From: Bdellovibrio bacteriovorus | GTDB taxonomy: Bacteria; Bdellovibrionota; Bdellovibrionia; Bdellovibrionales; Bdellovibrionaceae | Length of the DNA: 64,000 nucleotides | Reading direction: 5' to 3' | Assembly: GCF_025558485.1 (NCBI RefSeq) | Contig: NZ_CP102930.1 | Span: forward strand, 2,666,001-2,730,000 | Shown here: positions 1-8,761 of the stretch, piece by piece | Layout: each line of letters starts with the position of its first letter | How positions within the stretch are numbered: the first letter of the stretch is position 1 | Program-made: the position numbers and the translations under genes | The notes under the pieces: generated by a model | Database searches by the model: none | What the model saw: the letters and a program-made list of their open reading frames with translations, nothing else | Told to the model about the DNA's origin: nothing

Positions 1-21
1 ATCGCACATCAGGAGAATGCT

Positions 22-588
22 ATGAAATGGCTCAGCTTGATTCTTCCCTTCTTCCTTGGTTTTGGGCACAAGCCCAACAAACCTAGAAAAAGCTTAAAGG
101 AAACTGCACTGGAAATTTATGATGCTATCACCATCCGCAGTCGCGCGGCGGTCTTCCTGAGTATGGCAGGTCTGTGCGCCATCGCCTTTATCTGCGGCGG
201 CTTTTTTATGTTTTTGCTGGAGGCAACCCGACAGTATGATCGCGCCGGGATGATTTTCTGGAACTCCACTTTAATTACAAGCTCCGTGCTGGTGCTACTG
301 GCTGTGGGCGGTTTAAGCTACGTTTACTTTATGGCCTGGCCGGGAGTTCGCGCGGCAAGAAACCGTCAGGAAGTGCGCGAGGAAGAGGAACGCCATCAGC
401 ACGAACACCCCGTGGGATCTTTGGAACAAGCCCTGGCCGCACTGGTCATGGACTTTGTCAAAGAACGTGAAAGCAAACGCGAACATCGTGCACACACGCC
501 CCCGTCAGCCGCCCCGGAGCCTGCGCACAGCTATACCTCACGACCTGATCCGGAAACCGCCAGCGAAACGCCGACCAGTTATCACTGA
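22..588 (+). CDS. Hypothetical two-helix inner-membrane protein
   Basis: I do not recognise a family. The 188-residue product has two clear hydrophobic segments, at about residues 43-66 and 82-106, then a charged Glu/Arg/His-rich cytoplasmic-looking stretch and a Pro/Ser/Thr-rich tail. The hydrophobic extreme N-terminus (first about 14 residues) could be a third, weak segment. An AGGAG ribosome binding site lies 7 bases before the ATG, which supports this start. The last codons overlap the 3' end of the convergent sigma-54 activator gene by 7 bases. The upstream region is outside the window, so operon membership cannot be judged. Confidence 0.75.
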   Translation: MKWLSLILPFFLGFGHKPNKPRKSLKETALEIYDAITIRSRAAVFLSMAGLCAIAFICGGFFMFLLEATRQYDRAGMIFWNSTLITSSVLVLLAVGGLSYVYFMAWPGVRAARNRQEVREEEERHQHEHPVGSLEQALAALVMDFVKERESKREHRAHTPPSAAPEPAHSYTSRPDPETASETPTSYH

Positions 589-1538
589 AGCGAGCTGTGA
601 AGTTTGCGGTACAGGGTTTTACGATCTATTCCCAAATCACGGGAGCTCTTTTCCCGGGCTCCCCGATTCGTTTTTAAGACGAAGGAAATATAGGCTTGAT
701 TCAGCTCTTCCAAAGAAAGAAAACGCCCTTGCACCTGAAAGAGTCTTTCAAAAATCGGCTCCAGATTTTCGTCTTTTTCGTGAATATCCTCCTGAAAAAT
801 CTTAAGTGATATCTCTGGCCCCGGGCTTAGGACCACGGCACGCTCAATGCTGTTTTCCAGTTCACGCACATTGCCGCTCCAGGGACGTGACACGAGAAAT
901 TCGTCCACATCCCTACCCCATTTTTTTTCCGGCATCTGATAGCGTTGCAGAAATTTATCCAGAAAGTGATGGGCCAGTGGCAAGATATCGTCGGCCCGTT
1001 CACGCAGCGGCGGCATCTTGATGGACACCACCTTCAGACGGAAATAAAGATCCTCGCGAAAACGCCGTTCAACGACATTTTCCTCCAGATCATTATGCGT
1101 GGCCGAAACAATACGCAGGTTCAGGGGACGATAATGATTTTCCCCGACTCTTTTGACCTTCTTTTCCTGCAACACCCGCAAAAGTTTTGCCTGTAGATGC
1201 AAATCCAGATCCCCGATTTCATCCAAAAACAGGGTCCCGCCATCAGCTTCTTCAAACAGCCCCTGTCGGGCGCTGTGAGCCCCGGTAAAAGCTCCGCGTG
1301 CATAGCCGAACAACTCGGACTCCAAAAGAGGCTCCGGAATGGCTGAACAATTGATGGGCACAAAGGTTTTTTTCTGACGGGCGCTCAGATCATGAATTAA
1401 ACGAGCGATGACTTCCTTGCCCGTGCCACTTTCACCGGTGATCAGCACATTGGCTGAACTGGCCGCCACACGACGGGCCATATCCAGCACCTCCAAAAAA
1501 CGCGGGCTTTTTCCAATAATCGGGCTGAAAGTGCTCAC
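582..1538 (-). CDS. Sigma-54-dependent transcriptional activator without receiver domain
   Basis: This is a bacterial enhancer-binding protein made only of the AAA+ domain (about residues 1-230) and a C-terminal Fis-type helix-turn-helix (about 275-318). Visible motifs are Walker A GESGTGKE, the sigma-54 contact loop GAFTGA, a Walker B ending in LDEIGD, and the RDLGIDRKTLYRKL recognition helix region. There is no receiver, GAF or PAS domain, so any signal input must come from a partner or from expression level. The GTG start overlaps the stop of the upstream DJ-1/PfpI gene (GTGA), so the two are probably translationally coupled. It may control that gene or a nearby sigma-54 promoter; the target is unknown. 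Confidence 0.88.
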   Translation of the reverse strand: MSTFSPIIGKSPRFLEVLDMARRVAASSANVLITGESGTGKEVIARLIHDLSARQKKTFVPINCSAIPEPLLESELFGYARGAFTGAHSARQGLFEEADGGTLFLDEIGDLDLHLQAKLLRVLQEKKVKRVGENHYRPLNLRIVSATHNDLEENVVERRFREDLYFRLKVVSIKMPPLRERADDILPLAHHFLDKFLQRYQMPEKKWGRDVDEFLVSRPWSGNVRELENSIERAVVLSPGPEISLKIFQEDIHEKDENLEPIFERLFQVQGRFLSLEELNQAYISFVLKTNRGAREKSSRDLGIDRKTLYRKLHSSLQ

Positions 1539-2290
1539 AGGGAACCTCGCACTTCGCGTTGAGGTTCATGCCATTCACACCAGTTTTGTTCCGGTACAAT
1601 ACGACCTTCCTCGATAAAGTCCAAAACCTCCACCATGGCTTTTCCGACTCCGGCGGCAGAGGCGGGATTTTGTCCTGTCACCAGACGGCCACTTTTCACA
1701 ACGTGTCCGGCAAATTTGGGCGACGACGTGTGATGTGCACCCCGTTCCTGCAAACGGGTCTGCAACAGAAACGGCACCGCCTTTTCCATACCGACAGTTT
1801 CTTCCTCGTCGTTGGTGAAACAGGAAATTTCATGGCCTTTGACCAGATAGCTTCCATCAGAAAGCCGCACATTCACCAAAGCCGCGGGGCCATGGCAAAC
1901 TGCCCCGACCACTCCGTTATTTTCATAAACTTCCTGTGTCAGCTTTTGCAGTTGCAGGTTTTCCGGAAAATCAAACATGGTGCCATGCCCGCCAGCGAAG
2001 TAGATAGCACAATAGTCCCTGGCATTCACCTGCCACGGCAGCAGAGTGTTTTCAATTTTACTTAAAAACTCTTCGTCATTCATCCAAGTGGCGTTCAACG
2101 GGTCATCCATCTTCACGCCATCCAAAGGCACCTTGCCCCCGCGCGGACTGATGGAATCCACTTCGTAACCCGCACGGATAAATTCATCATAGGGATGAGT
2201 GATCTCCGCAAGATAGGCACCCGTGCGATGACCGGTGTCCCCCAGCTGTTCTGTACTGGTCAGAACAAAAAGAACTTTATGGCTCTTCAT
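1535..2290 (-). CDS. DJ-1/PfpI family protein (Hsp31-like)
   Basis: This is a class I glutamine-amidotransferase-like protein of the DJ-1/PfpI superfamily. The nucleophile elbow reads AVCHGPAAL with the conserved Cys followed by His, and the early YLAEITHPYDEF stretch carries the conserved acidic residue. The length (251) suits the Hsp31/YajL-related group, whose members act as chaperone, glyoxalase or deglycase-like stress proteins; which activity applies here cannot be told. An AAGGAG site about 8 bases before the ATG supports the start. It is the first gene of a two-gene unit with the downstream sigma-54 activator. Confidence 0.85.
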   Translation of the reverse strand: MKSHKVLFVLTSTEQLGDTGHRTGAYLAEITHPYDEFIRAGYEVDSISPRGGKVPLDGVKMDDPLNATWMNDEEFLSKIENTLLPWQVNARDYCAIYFAGGHGTMFDFPENLQLQKLTQEVYENNGVVGAVCHGPAALVNVRLSDGSYLVKGHEISCFTNDEEETVGMEKAVPFLLQTRLQERGAHHTSSPKFAGHVVKSGRLVTGQNPASAAGVGKAMVEVLDFIEEGRIVPEQNWCEWHEPQREVRGSL

Positions 2291-2402
2291 GGCAGTTCTC
2301 CTTCACTGGCTCTATCCTCGCCGAGGCGCCAGCGGAACTCCAGAATCCCCCGCACTGACTGCAAATCAACAACAGATCAGACTGGACGAAAAACCCTTTT
2401 TC

Positions 2403-2969
2403 TTACTCTGAGAAAAACTTCTGTAGATCCGCAGTACTGACAAGGCCGGCTAAAACTTTTCCGTCATCGCGCACCAGAGTTGGCACGGCTCCGGTTCCCA
2501 GTTGCTCCCACTCGGTACGCCACATTTGCGCCAGAACCCGATCCACCTCGCTGACCGCAAGATTATTCAGTCCCAGTTGATGTCCCAGCTTTGCCAGCAG
2601 GGCTTCATCGGAAATGTCTTCACCATTCACCCACATCTCGCGTGCAATCGTGTGACGATACACAAGCCCCAGCATGGCATCCAAACGGGCGGCAGCAATG
2701 GAATACTCGATGGCCCGGCGTGTGTTGGGTTTCCCTACTGGGAAAGCAATATCCACTTCCGGCGCAAGCTCTTTGACATGCACCACTTCACGTTCCAGCG
2801 CCCGGCTAAGGGAATAGGTGGCGATCTGTCGTGGTTCTGGCAGGTCCGGATCATGTTGCACGCCTTTCCAATCCACGGATGAAGACAAATGCAAAGCGAC
2901 CAGTCTTTCTTCCAGGGCATAACAAAAGGGGCAGTTGAAATCACTGAACAGAACCGCTCGATGTTTCAT
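2403..2969 (-). CDS. DsbA-family thioredoxin-fold oxidoreductase (FrnE-like)
   Basis: The 188-residue product starts with a beta strand and a CPFC active-site motif (DFNCPFCYA), followed by a helical insertion and a late GAVPTL stretch with the cis-proline expected of a thioredoxin fold. This matches the DSBA-like/FrnE and 2-hydroxychromene-2-carboxylate isomerase superfamily. No signal peptide is visible, so a cytoplasmic dithiol role is likely. The reading frame extends upstream, but the ATG used here is preceded by a near-perfect AGGAGGT site, so the longer version is rejected. It probably acts in thiol redox or stress handling; the substrate is unknown. Confidence 0.82.
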   Translation of the reverse strand: MKHRAVLFSDFNCPFCYALEERLVALHLSSSVDWKGVQHDPDLPEPRQIATYSLSRALEREVVHVKELAPEVDIAFPVGKPNTRRAIEYSIAAARLDAMLGLVYRHTIAREMWVNGEDISDEALLAKLGHQLGLNNLAVSEVDRVLAQMWRTEWEQLGTGAVPTLVRDDGKVLAGLVSTADLQKFFSE

Positions 2970-2993
2970 GAAAAACCTCCTGCCTAAGTCTAG

Positions 2994-3368
2994 ATGAGTC
3001 ACCGGACAGGTCAAGTCTCCAATAACAAGCGCATGTATGTTGTGGACATGAAAACTGGCCTGGTCACACGCTATCTGACAGCCCATGGCAAGGGGTCTGA
3101 CCCTTCTCACACCGGGTATGCGAAAAAGTTTTCCAATGTGGAGGGCTCAAATATGTCCTCTATCGGGATGTACGTGACCGGTGCTGAATACAGTGGTAAG
3201 CATGGGCGCTCGATGCGTTTGATCGGCTTGGAAAAAACCAATGATCAAGCCATGAACCGGGCCATTGTGGTGCACGGGGCCTGGTATGTGGACCCCCAAT
3301 ACGGGTCAACCGTAAGAAAGAGACTTCGTGGAACTATTGTACAAAGACGAATACTTTATTGCCGTTAA
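2994..3368 (+). pseudogene. Truncated murein L,D-transpeptidase catalytic-domain remnant
   Basis: Residues about 14-104 match the core of the murein L,D-transpeptidase family (PF13645 type). Visible are a YVVDMKTG strand, the TAHGKGS motif, a KFSN...SS.G.YVTG stretch, Y.GKHG and an AIVVHGAWYVD strand. An intact family member has a signal peptide and N-terminal region before this, and ends in a GRS.GCPA motif with the catalytic Cys. Both are missing: an in-frame TAG directly precedes the first ATG, and after about base 3306 the frame runs into unrelated sequence and into the start of the pseudouridine synthase gene. There is no clear ribosome binding site. I read it as a decayed gene without catalytic activity. 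Confidence 0.72.
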
Positions 3369-4050
3369 TAAACCCAGCGGCTTTCACGTACATCCCCACG
3401 AAAACCCTGAACATCGTGTTTCCCGGGATAAAATCTGTCTGTACCATGCCCGTCGTATGATGAAACAACACGTGTACCCGGTTCACCGCCTGGATGCCGG
3501 AACCAGTGGTGTGCTGCTTTTTGCCCTGTCCTCCCCGGCGGCCAGCCAGCTTTGCAAACTCTTTACGGAACGTGCGACCCATAAAACCTATCAGGCAGTG
3601 GTCCGCGGTTACGTCAAGGAAGATGGTGACATTCAGATTCCTCTGGAGCTGGATTCCACCGGAGACCTTGTGGATGCACATTCCAGCTTTAAAAGACTTT
3701 CCACCATCGAATTTCCCGTAGCTGTGGGGAAAAAGTTCCCGACAGCCCGTTATTCCTGGGTGGAGGTCACTCCTCATACCGGGCGTTATCATCAGATCCG
3801 CCGCCATTTTAATCGCATTTCACATCCTCTCTTAGGGGATGCCGTGCATGGCGATTCCCATCACAATCGCTTTTTCCGAAATGAACTGGGTATTGAGGGG
3901 CTTTGCCTGAAAGCCCTGCGTTTGGAGTTCACCCACCCCTGGAGTGGCGAAAAAGTCTCTATTGAGGCCCCACCATGCGAGAAATGGAAGAAAATTCAAT
4001 TTCTCTTTGATCCTGAACAGCCCCTTTCCGCCAAACTGAAATCCCTTTGA
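3328..4050 (+). CDS. truC: RluA-family pseudouridine synthase, TruC-like
   Basis: This single-domain RluA/TruC family enzyme isomerises a uridine to pseudouridine in RNA. The catalytic motif HRLDAGTSG (Asp nucleophile) is near residue 55, preceded by the NKPSGFHVHP start typical of TruC (tRNA position 65) and followed by the KTYQAVVRG and GRYHQIRRH stretches. There is no S4 domain. The length of 240 is close to E. coli TruC. The start is a GTG with only a weak AAGAAAGAG site and lies inside the tail of the L,D-transpeptidase remnant. The exact RNA target is inferred from the family. Confidence 0.85.
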   Translation: MELLYKDEYFIAVNKPSGFHVHPHENPEHRVSRDKICLYHARRMMKQHVYPVHRLDAGTSGVLLFALSSPAASQLCKLFTERATHKTYQAVVRGYVKEDGDIQIPLELDSTGDLVDAHSSFKRLSTIEFPVAVGKKFPTARYSWVEVTPHTGRYHQIRRHFNRISHPLLGDAVHGDSHHNRFFRNELGIEGLCLKALRLEFTHPWSGEKVSIEAPPCEKWKKIQFLFDPEQPLSAKLKSL

Positions 4051-4098
4051 CCTCCTTGGAGGACGGGCGTAGAAACAGACCCCGTTTCCGAGGTAAAT

Positions 4099-6159
4099 AT
4101 GACTCGAGCGCAGGCTCTTAACAAACTGATGGTCGTCATCGGTCTTCTTTTCATTCTTCTTGTGTCCATGCAGTCCCATGGCCAGACTCTTCATCACAAA
4201 ATGAACGTGGAGCTTTCCCCTGGTCTGAAAATGATCAAAGCGCAGGACACGCTGACGTTTCCCAAGGATTCTCCGCGCAAGCTGAGCTTTCTTTTGCACA
4301 AGGATTTACAAATTTCAGTCACCAGTGCCGATGACAGCCTTGCCCTGTTACATCCTGCCACCGCCGCAGAGCCTTATGCCGAGTATGGCTTAACCCTTGG
4401 CAACAGTGACAACAAAGTTTCTGTCAGCTATTTCGGCGTCATCTTTGATCCGGTGGTGAACGACAACAGCAACGGTTTGATTTCTCCGGAAGGAGCGACT
4501 CTTTTTGGCAGCACTTACTGGTATCCATTTATTCTGGATACGCAAAAAAGTTTCGATATCACCGTGCAAACCCCCGCAGACTGGATGTCCCTGATTCAGG
4601 GCCAGATCACCAGCACGGCCTCCCAGGGAAGCAGCCGCACCACACGCTTTGTGGAGATTTACCCGCAAGAGGAAATCTATCTGGTGGCCGGTCCGTTTAA
4701 GAGCTATCAAATCGACACCGCTTCCGGCAAAAAAATCCAGGTACTGCTTCGTAAGGACGAGCCCGCCTTAGCGCAAAGCTTTCTGGCATTGGTGCCGGAC
4801 TACCTGCAACACTACAGTCAGCTGATCGGACCTTATCCTTATTCCACCTTTAGCGTGGTGGAAAATTTCTGGGAAACCGGTTACGGCATGCCCGGTTTCA
4901 CCCTGCTGGGGCCGACGGTTTTGCGTCTGCCGTTTATTTTAAACTCTTCCCTGCCGCACGAAGTTCTGCACAACTGGTGGGGCAACAGTGTTTATGTGGA
5001 CTATGAAAAAGGCAACTGGTGTGAGGGCCTTACAACCTATATGGCTGATTACTGGCAACAGGAAAAAGTCGGGACCGAGCGCGGCTATCGCCTTAATACC
5101 TTGATAAACTACGCCGACTTCGTCGCCCACCAGCCGGAAAAAGACTTTCCGGTTCGTCAGTTCCGTGGCCGCCACAATTCCAGTTCGCAGGCCGTGGGTT
5201 ACGGTAAAACGATGATGTTGTTCCAAATGCTGGAATTCCGTCTGGGCAAGGAAACCTTTATCAAGGCGTTGCAGGACTTCTATACGCAGAACCTGTTCAA
5301 GAAAGCCTCGTTTCAGGACATTCAAAAAAGTTTTGAAAAAGTCACCAATCAGAATCTTGAATCCTTCTTTGTACAATGGCTGGATCGCACCGGAGCTCCG
5401 AAATTGGAGCTGTCTGACGTCAAGCTTATGAAATGGTTTGATGGCGCCACCACGGCAACCTACATGCTAAGCCAGACTCAGGATGTCGCCTATGACCTGA
5501 ATATTCCGGTTGTTTGGACTTTGGAATCCGGTGCTGAAATCCGTCAGGTCGCGCGTTTAAGCGAAAGAAGCCAGATCTATTCCTTCACATCCCCGTCCCG
5601 CCCGGTGAAAATATCTATTGATCCGGACTTCAGAGTCTTCCGTCATCTTTACAGCGAAGAACGTCCGGCCACACTATCGTCCGTTCTGGGCAGCAGTGAA
5701 CTTCATTATTACTTTGACCATGCCGATACCGACGCCCGTAAGTTTGCCGACACCTGGGCCGGAAAAACCGAAGGAAAAGACATCTATCATGATCTAAAAC
5801 AGGACATTGCTCTTCCTGAAAAAGGTGCGATGGTTTTTGTCGGGGATCAGGCGGCCTTTGCAAACTTCATGAAGCAGGAACTGGCTGAACAAAAATTTGC
5901 CCTGACTGACAAAACTCTGACCGTGGATGGGCAGTCATTTAATCTGAATGAAATCAGTTCTGTCTTTGTCATTCGTCTGAAGCAACGCCCGGAACAAACC
6001 GTGGTGTGGGTGCGCTGGAGCCCGGACAATAACCCGGCTGAATGGGCCGGTCGGCTGACTCACTATGGAACTTTTGGGGTTCTGGTTTTCAAAGGCCGTC
6101 CGGTGGTTCTAAAAAGCACCTGGCCGGTTAAAGTATCTCCCCTGCAGAAACCTCTTTAA
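4099..6159 (+). CDS. Secreted M1-family zinc metallopeptidase
   Basis: The 686-residue protein has an N-terminal signal peptide (hydrophobic residues 12-27) and a gluzincin domain. The zinc site is HEVLH at residues 287-291, and the third ligand is likely Glu309 in NWCEGLTTY. That leaves 17 residues between the HExxH and the Glu, one fewer than the textbook M1 spacing of 18, but the GNWCEGL stretch makes the assignment secure. The remaining C-terminal third is beta-rich. It is probably a periplasmic or exported aminopeptidase, plausible for digesting prey protein, which is inference. Its 3' end overlaps the convergent neighbour by 32 bases. Confidence 0.85.
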   Translation: MTRAQALNKLMVVIGLLFILLVSMQSHGQTLHHKMNVELSPGLKMIKAQDTLTFPKDSPRKLSFLLHKDLQISVTSADDSLALLHPATAAEPYAEYGLTLGNSDNKVSVSYFGVIFDPVVNDNSNGLISPEGATLFGSTYWYPFILDTQKSFDITVQTPADWMSLIQGQITSTASQGSSRTTRFVEIYPQEEIYLVAGPFKSYQIDTASGKKIQVLLRKDEPALAQSFLALVPDYLQHYSQLIGPYPYSTFSVVENFWETGYGMPGFTLLGPTVLRLPFILNSSLPHEVLHNWWGNSVYVDYEKGNWCEGLTTYMADYWQQEKVGTERGYRLNTLINYADFVAHQPEKDFPVRQFRGRHNSSSQAVGYGKTMMLFQMLEFRLGKETFIKALQDFYTQNLFKKASFQDIQKSFEKVTNQNLESFFVQWLDRTGAPKLELSDVKLMKWFDGATTATYMLSQTQDVAYDLNIPVVWTLESGAEIRQVARLSERSQIYSFTSPSRPVKISIDPDFRVFRHLYSEERPATLSSVLGSSELHYYFDHADTDARKFADTWAGKTEGKDIYHDLKQDIALPEKGAMVFVGDQAAFANFMKQELAEQKFALTDKTLTVDGQSFNLNEISSVFVIRLKQRPEQTVVWVRWSPDNNPAEWAGRLTHYGTFGVLVFKGRPVVLKSTWPVKVSPLQKPL

Positions 6160-7414
6160 GCAGTTCTTCCATCGCTTTGACTTCGGCCTCCAACGGGCCG
6201 AAGCGCTTCTTAAGCTCCCGGCGAATTCGCATGGTCAGTGCTTCATAACCGCGACGAGAGGAAAATCGCCAGGCCGGATGCTTGCGGTAAGAACGCAGAT
6301 TTTTTTTCAGCGTCTCCAGCTCTTCCGCAAAGATCAGCGAGCTTTCGTAGATTTCATCCAAAGTCAGATGACTTAGATTTCCTAATTCTGCCATGCAGAT
6401 CAGTTCCAGACGTTTTAGTCCCTGAGCATCACGGGCTTTGTAGGTAACCTGTACCTTCTGCCACATTTTTAAAGACCACTCCTGAAAACCACTTGATGCT
6501 TCATTTTGCATATCAGGATGAAGCAGGCGCGCCAGTTTTCGGTAGGTGGAACGCAGAAGAAGTTCCTGTTCGACCAGCTTGTACGACGGCCGTTCCTGAT
6601 CGTGGGCATTGCCGATCATTTGCTGCAAAAAATCTTTCAGATGTGAGGGCATGGGTTTAAGCAGCTTTTGTTGATAGCCGGGGCTGCTGTTTTTCCAGAT
6701 ACGCGACAACAACCGCCAATCACCACACTTCATGGCAATTTGAAAAGATTCTTTAAAAAGTTCGTATCCGGCCGTTGGATCACCAAAATGCCGCACCATA
6801 GCCTCGTCAGGAACATCGTTCAGATAGTGATACATCGAACGCGCCTGACGGTTCATGACACTCAGTCCTCCGTCCCCTTTGCCCAGTAATTCATCCGCCG
6901 GGAACAGATATTCTGTTACAAAATGTCCTTCCAGCCTTGCACGGGTTGCGGTGGATTCTTTGGTCGCGGTGTGGACGCTGTATTTCAGTCGCTGCTGACG
7001 CAAATTTTCAATCACGAACTTCCAATCCGCATCTCCGGATTGATACTGATGTTCTTCTTCTTTGAGCAAAACATAGGCACGCGCCAGACTGACATTGGCG
7101 GTTTCCGCGACGTGTTTAAGGTGAAGATGGAAGGTTGAAAGAGTGCGATAGCGCCGTTCCAGTTGCTCGCCGGCCACACGCTCTTTGCGGAAGGTCAAAT
7201 TGTACCAGTCCTCATAAAGAAGCTGATCCCAGCGTAAAAAATCAGCATGGTCTTTTTCAAGCTTGCGAATTTTCTTCAGCAGACTGGCTGTTGCCGAAAA
7301 CATTTCTGTGCGGATTTTTAAATCATCTGTCACTGAAAGACAGCGCGACGCACATGAACCCGCAGGTTCACCATCAAAGTTGAAATCATCAAGATGCATA
7401 AGGTGAAATGCCAT
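6128..7414 (-). CDS. Hypothetical protein with C-terminal J-domain-like segment
   Basis: I do not recognise the family over its whole length (428 residues). It is helical and charged with no signal peptide or membrane segment. The best clue is a segment around residues 290-345 reading YRKLARLLHPDM followed by a second amphipathic helix, which resembles helices II and III of a DnaJ J-domain including the HPD tripeptide. If real, it would recruit a DnaK-type chaperone. The N-terminus is uncertain: neither this ATG nor the ATG five codons later has a good ribosome binding site. The 3' end overlaps the M1 peptidase gene. Confidence 0.6.
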   Translation of the reverse strand: MAFHLMHLDDFNFDGEPAGSCASRCLSVTDDLKIRTEMFSATASLLKKIRKLEKDHADFLRWDQLLYEDWYNLTFRKERVAGEQLERRYRTLSTFHLHLKHVAETANVSLARAYVLLKEEEHQYQSGDADWKFVIENLRQQRLKYSVHTATKESTATRARLEGHFVTEYLFPADELLGKGDGGLSVMNRQARSMYHYLNDVPDEAMVRHFGDPTAGYELFKESFQIAMKCGDWRLLSRIWKNSSPGYQQKLLKPMPSHLKDFLQQMIGNAHDQERPSYKLVEQELLLRSTYRKLARLLHPDMQNEASSGFQEWSLKMWQKVQVTYKARDAQGLKRLELICMAELGNLSHLTLDEIYESSLIFAEELETLKKNLRSYRKHPAWRFSSRRGYEALTMRIRRELKKRFGPLEAEVKAMEELLKEVSAGEIL

Positions 7415-7511
7415 ATCACGACTGAAATAACCCCGCCATTAAAATCACCTGGTCGCTGAATCATTCAGCACAAGACGGATTTGAAGTAGCCTCAGACTTG
7501 AATGGGAATCG

Positions 7512-8426
7512 CTATTTAGCCAGATAGTCGTGAAGATGGCTGGTGATTATGCCGTCCATTTTCAGTTCTCGGGCCAGATCAAATTCCTCTTTTTTGCCCA
7601 GCGTCCACACTGCCAGAATTTTTTCCGGATATTGCTTGCGTAGGGCCTGAATATCTTCAACGGACGTTGGCTTCATATTAAAGGCGATGCCATCGTTATC
7701 CAGATACTTGGCCGGATCTTTCAAAGCCGCACTGCCATTGTGAACAATCTTTAAAAACTTCATCGCCCCCAGAACTCGATAGCGAACATCTGCGTTTTCA
7801 AGTCCCTTAGACCAGCGCCACAATCTATCATGCGCTGTCAGGTCATTGACATAGATAATGATATTGGAAAAGCAATTGTAAGTGCCACCAGGATCATGTC
7901 CTTTTGCGCACTCCCCTTGCGGGTCCAAACGCAAAAGTTCTTCTGCCAGATCTGCCATCTCATGTTCCTTGATAACAGGCTTCACATCCAGCACCAGCCC
8001 GGTCTTTGTCTCGCGCAACAGATTCAAAGTTTCTGCTAAGGTCAGGATCTGCCCCTTTTCTGCGGGAAGATCCCGGTACAGACACTCTGAACGCAAGTAA
8101 GAAAAATCCGCCTTGGCAATCGCCACGTCCCCTGGGGCACAGTGAACGCTTCGGCCTGTATTGTCGTCATGATGAATGACGAACACCCCATCCGAGCTGC
8201 GTCGCACATCCATTTCGACATAATCCGCCCCAGCGCGCGCGCCACTTAAAAAAGCCTCGGCACTGTTTTCAGGAAACAGTTGTTCATCCCCGCGATGAGC
8301 CACCACAAAAGGCTCCTTTGCACTCAGCGAGCTGAAGTCCCCACTTTGGGACATTTCCCACGAATGCCAATATCCTGCGACCGCGAAAAGAGTGAAAAGC
8401 CCCATGGCTGCGATTTTTTTTGTCAT
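7512..8426 (-). CDS. Glycerophosphodiester phosphodiesterase, exported
   Basis: This GDPD-family TIM-barrel enzyme hydrolyses glycerophosphodiesters to glycerol-3-phosphate and an alcohol. Motifs include VAHRGDEQLFPENS with the catalytic His-Arg and Glu, YVEMDVRRSSDG with the metal-binding Glu-x-Asp, and FVIHHDD. The late VWTLGKKEEF stretch is also typical. The ATG chosen begins a signal peptide (MTKKIAAMGLFTLFAVAG), so the enzyme is probably periplasmic or membrane-anchored. A GTG nine codons upstream would add a cytosolic-looking extension and is less likely. Phospholipid headgroup scavenging from prey is a reasonable inference. Confidence 0.87.
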   Translation of the reverse strand: MTKKIAAMGLFTLFAVAGYWHSWEMSQSGDFSSLSAKEPFVVAHRGDEQLFPENSAEAFLSGARAGADYVEMDVRRSSDGVFVIHHDDNTGRSVHCAPGDVAIAKADFSYLRSECLYRDLPAEKGQILTLAETLNLLRETKTGLVLDVKPVIKEHEMADLAEELLRLDPQGECAKGHDPGGTYNCFSNIIIYVNDLTAHDRLWRWSKGLENADVRYRVLGAMKFLKIVHNGSAALKDPAKYLDNDGIAFNMKPTSVEDIQALRKQYPEKILAVWTLGKKEEFDLARELKMDGIITSHLHDYLAK

Positions 8427-8465
8427 ACAAAACTTATCGCCGAAACCGGACACAAACTAAAGAAA

Positions 8466-8490
8466 AAAGCCCCTTTCTTCAAGGGGCTTT
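8466..8490 (-). terminator. Intrinsic terminator on the minus strand
   Basis: A ten-base-pair perfect stem (AAAGCCCCTT with AAGGGGCTTT) and a five-base loop is followed on the minus strand by a T run. It lies just downstream of the small Lys-rich open frame and upstream of the glycerophosphodiesterase gene, so it ends a separate short minus-strand transcript. Confidence 0.75.
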
Positions 8491-8520
8491 CAAAGGATTC
8501 GACAACATCAGGGACAGGAA

Positions 8521-8598
8521 CTATTTACCAGCGGACTCGGACTTTTCAGATTTTTCTTTTTTACCGTGTTTCTTATGAACTTTTTCTTTCTTAACCAT
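8521..8598 (-). other. Short Lys-rich open frame, possible small protein or remnant
   Basis: A minus-strand frame ends at this TAG and is open upstream to an in-frame TGA at 8683-8685. The readable tail is hydrophilic and Lys/Glu/Ser-rich, beginning MVKKEKVHKKHGKKEK from the only in-frame ATG, which has a weak GGAAGTG site. An intrinsic terminator directly downstream argues that something is transcribed here. Because the coding-like composition continues upstream of the ATG with no start, it may be the 3' remnant of a longer small lipoprotein or basic protein rather than a 25-residue gene. Confidence 0.3.
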
Positions 8599-8761
8599 GG
8601 TCACTTCCGTTTTCTGTGCGGAAACTTCCTTGTTGGCAGCTACCGGAGCCTCATTTTTATCAGCCTTACTGCGGCAAGATTCTCAATTTAAGACACTTTA
8701 TCTGTGGTTCAGGTCTTCCGTCTGCATTCAGCTAACCCCTTAAAATTCCGATAGGTTTCAA

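Noticed and set aside
2970..3110. N-terminal extension of the DsbA-fold protein
   Set aside because: An AGGAGGT site lies directly before the internal ATG at 2969 and the extension resembles no family.
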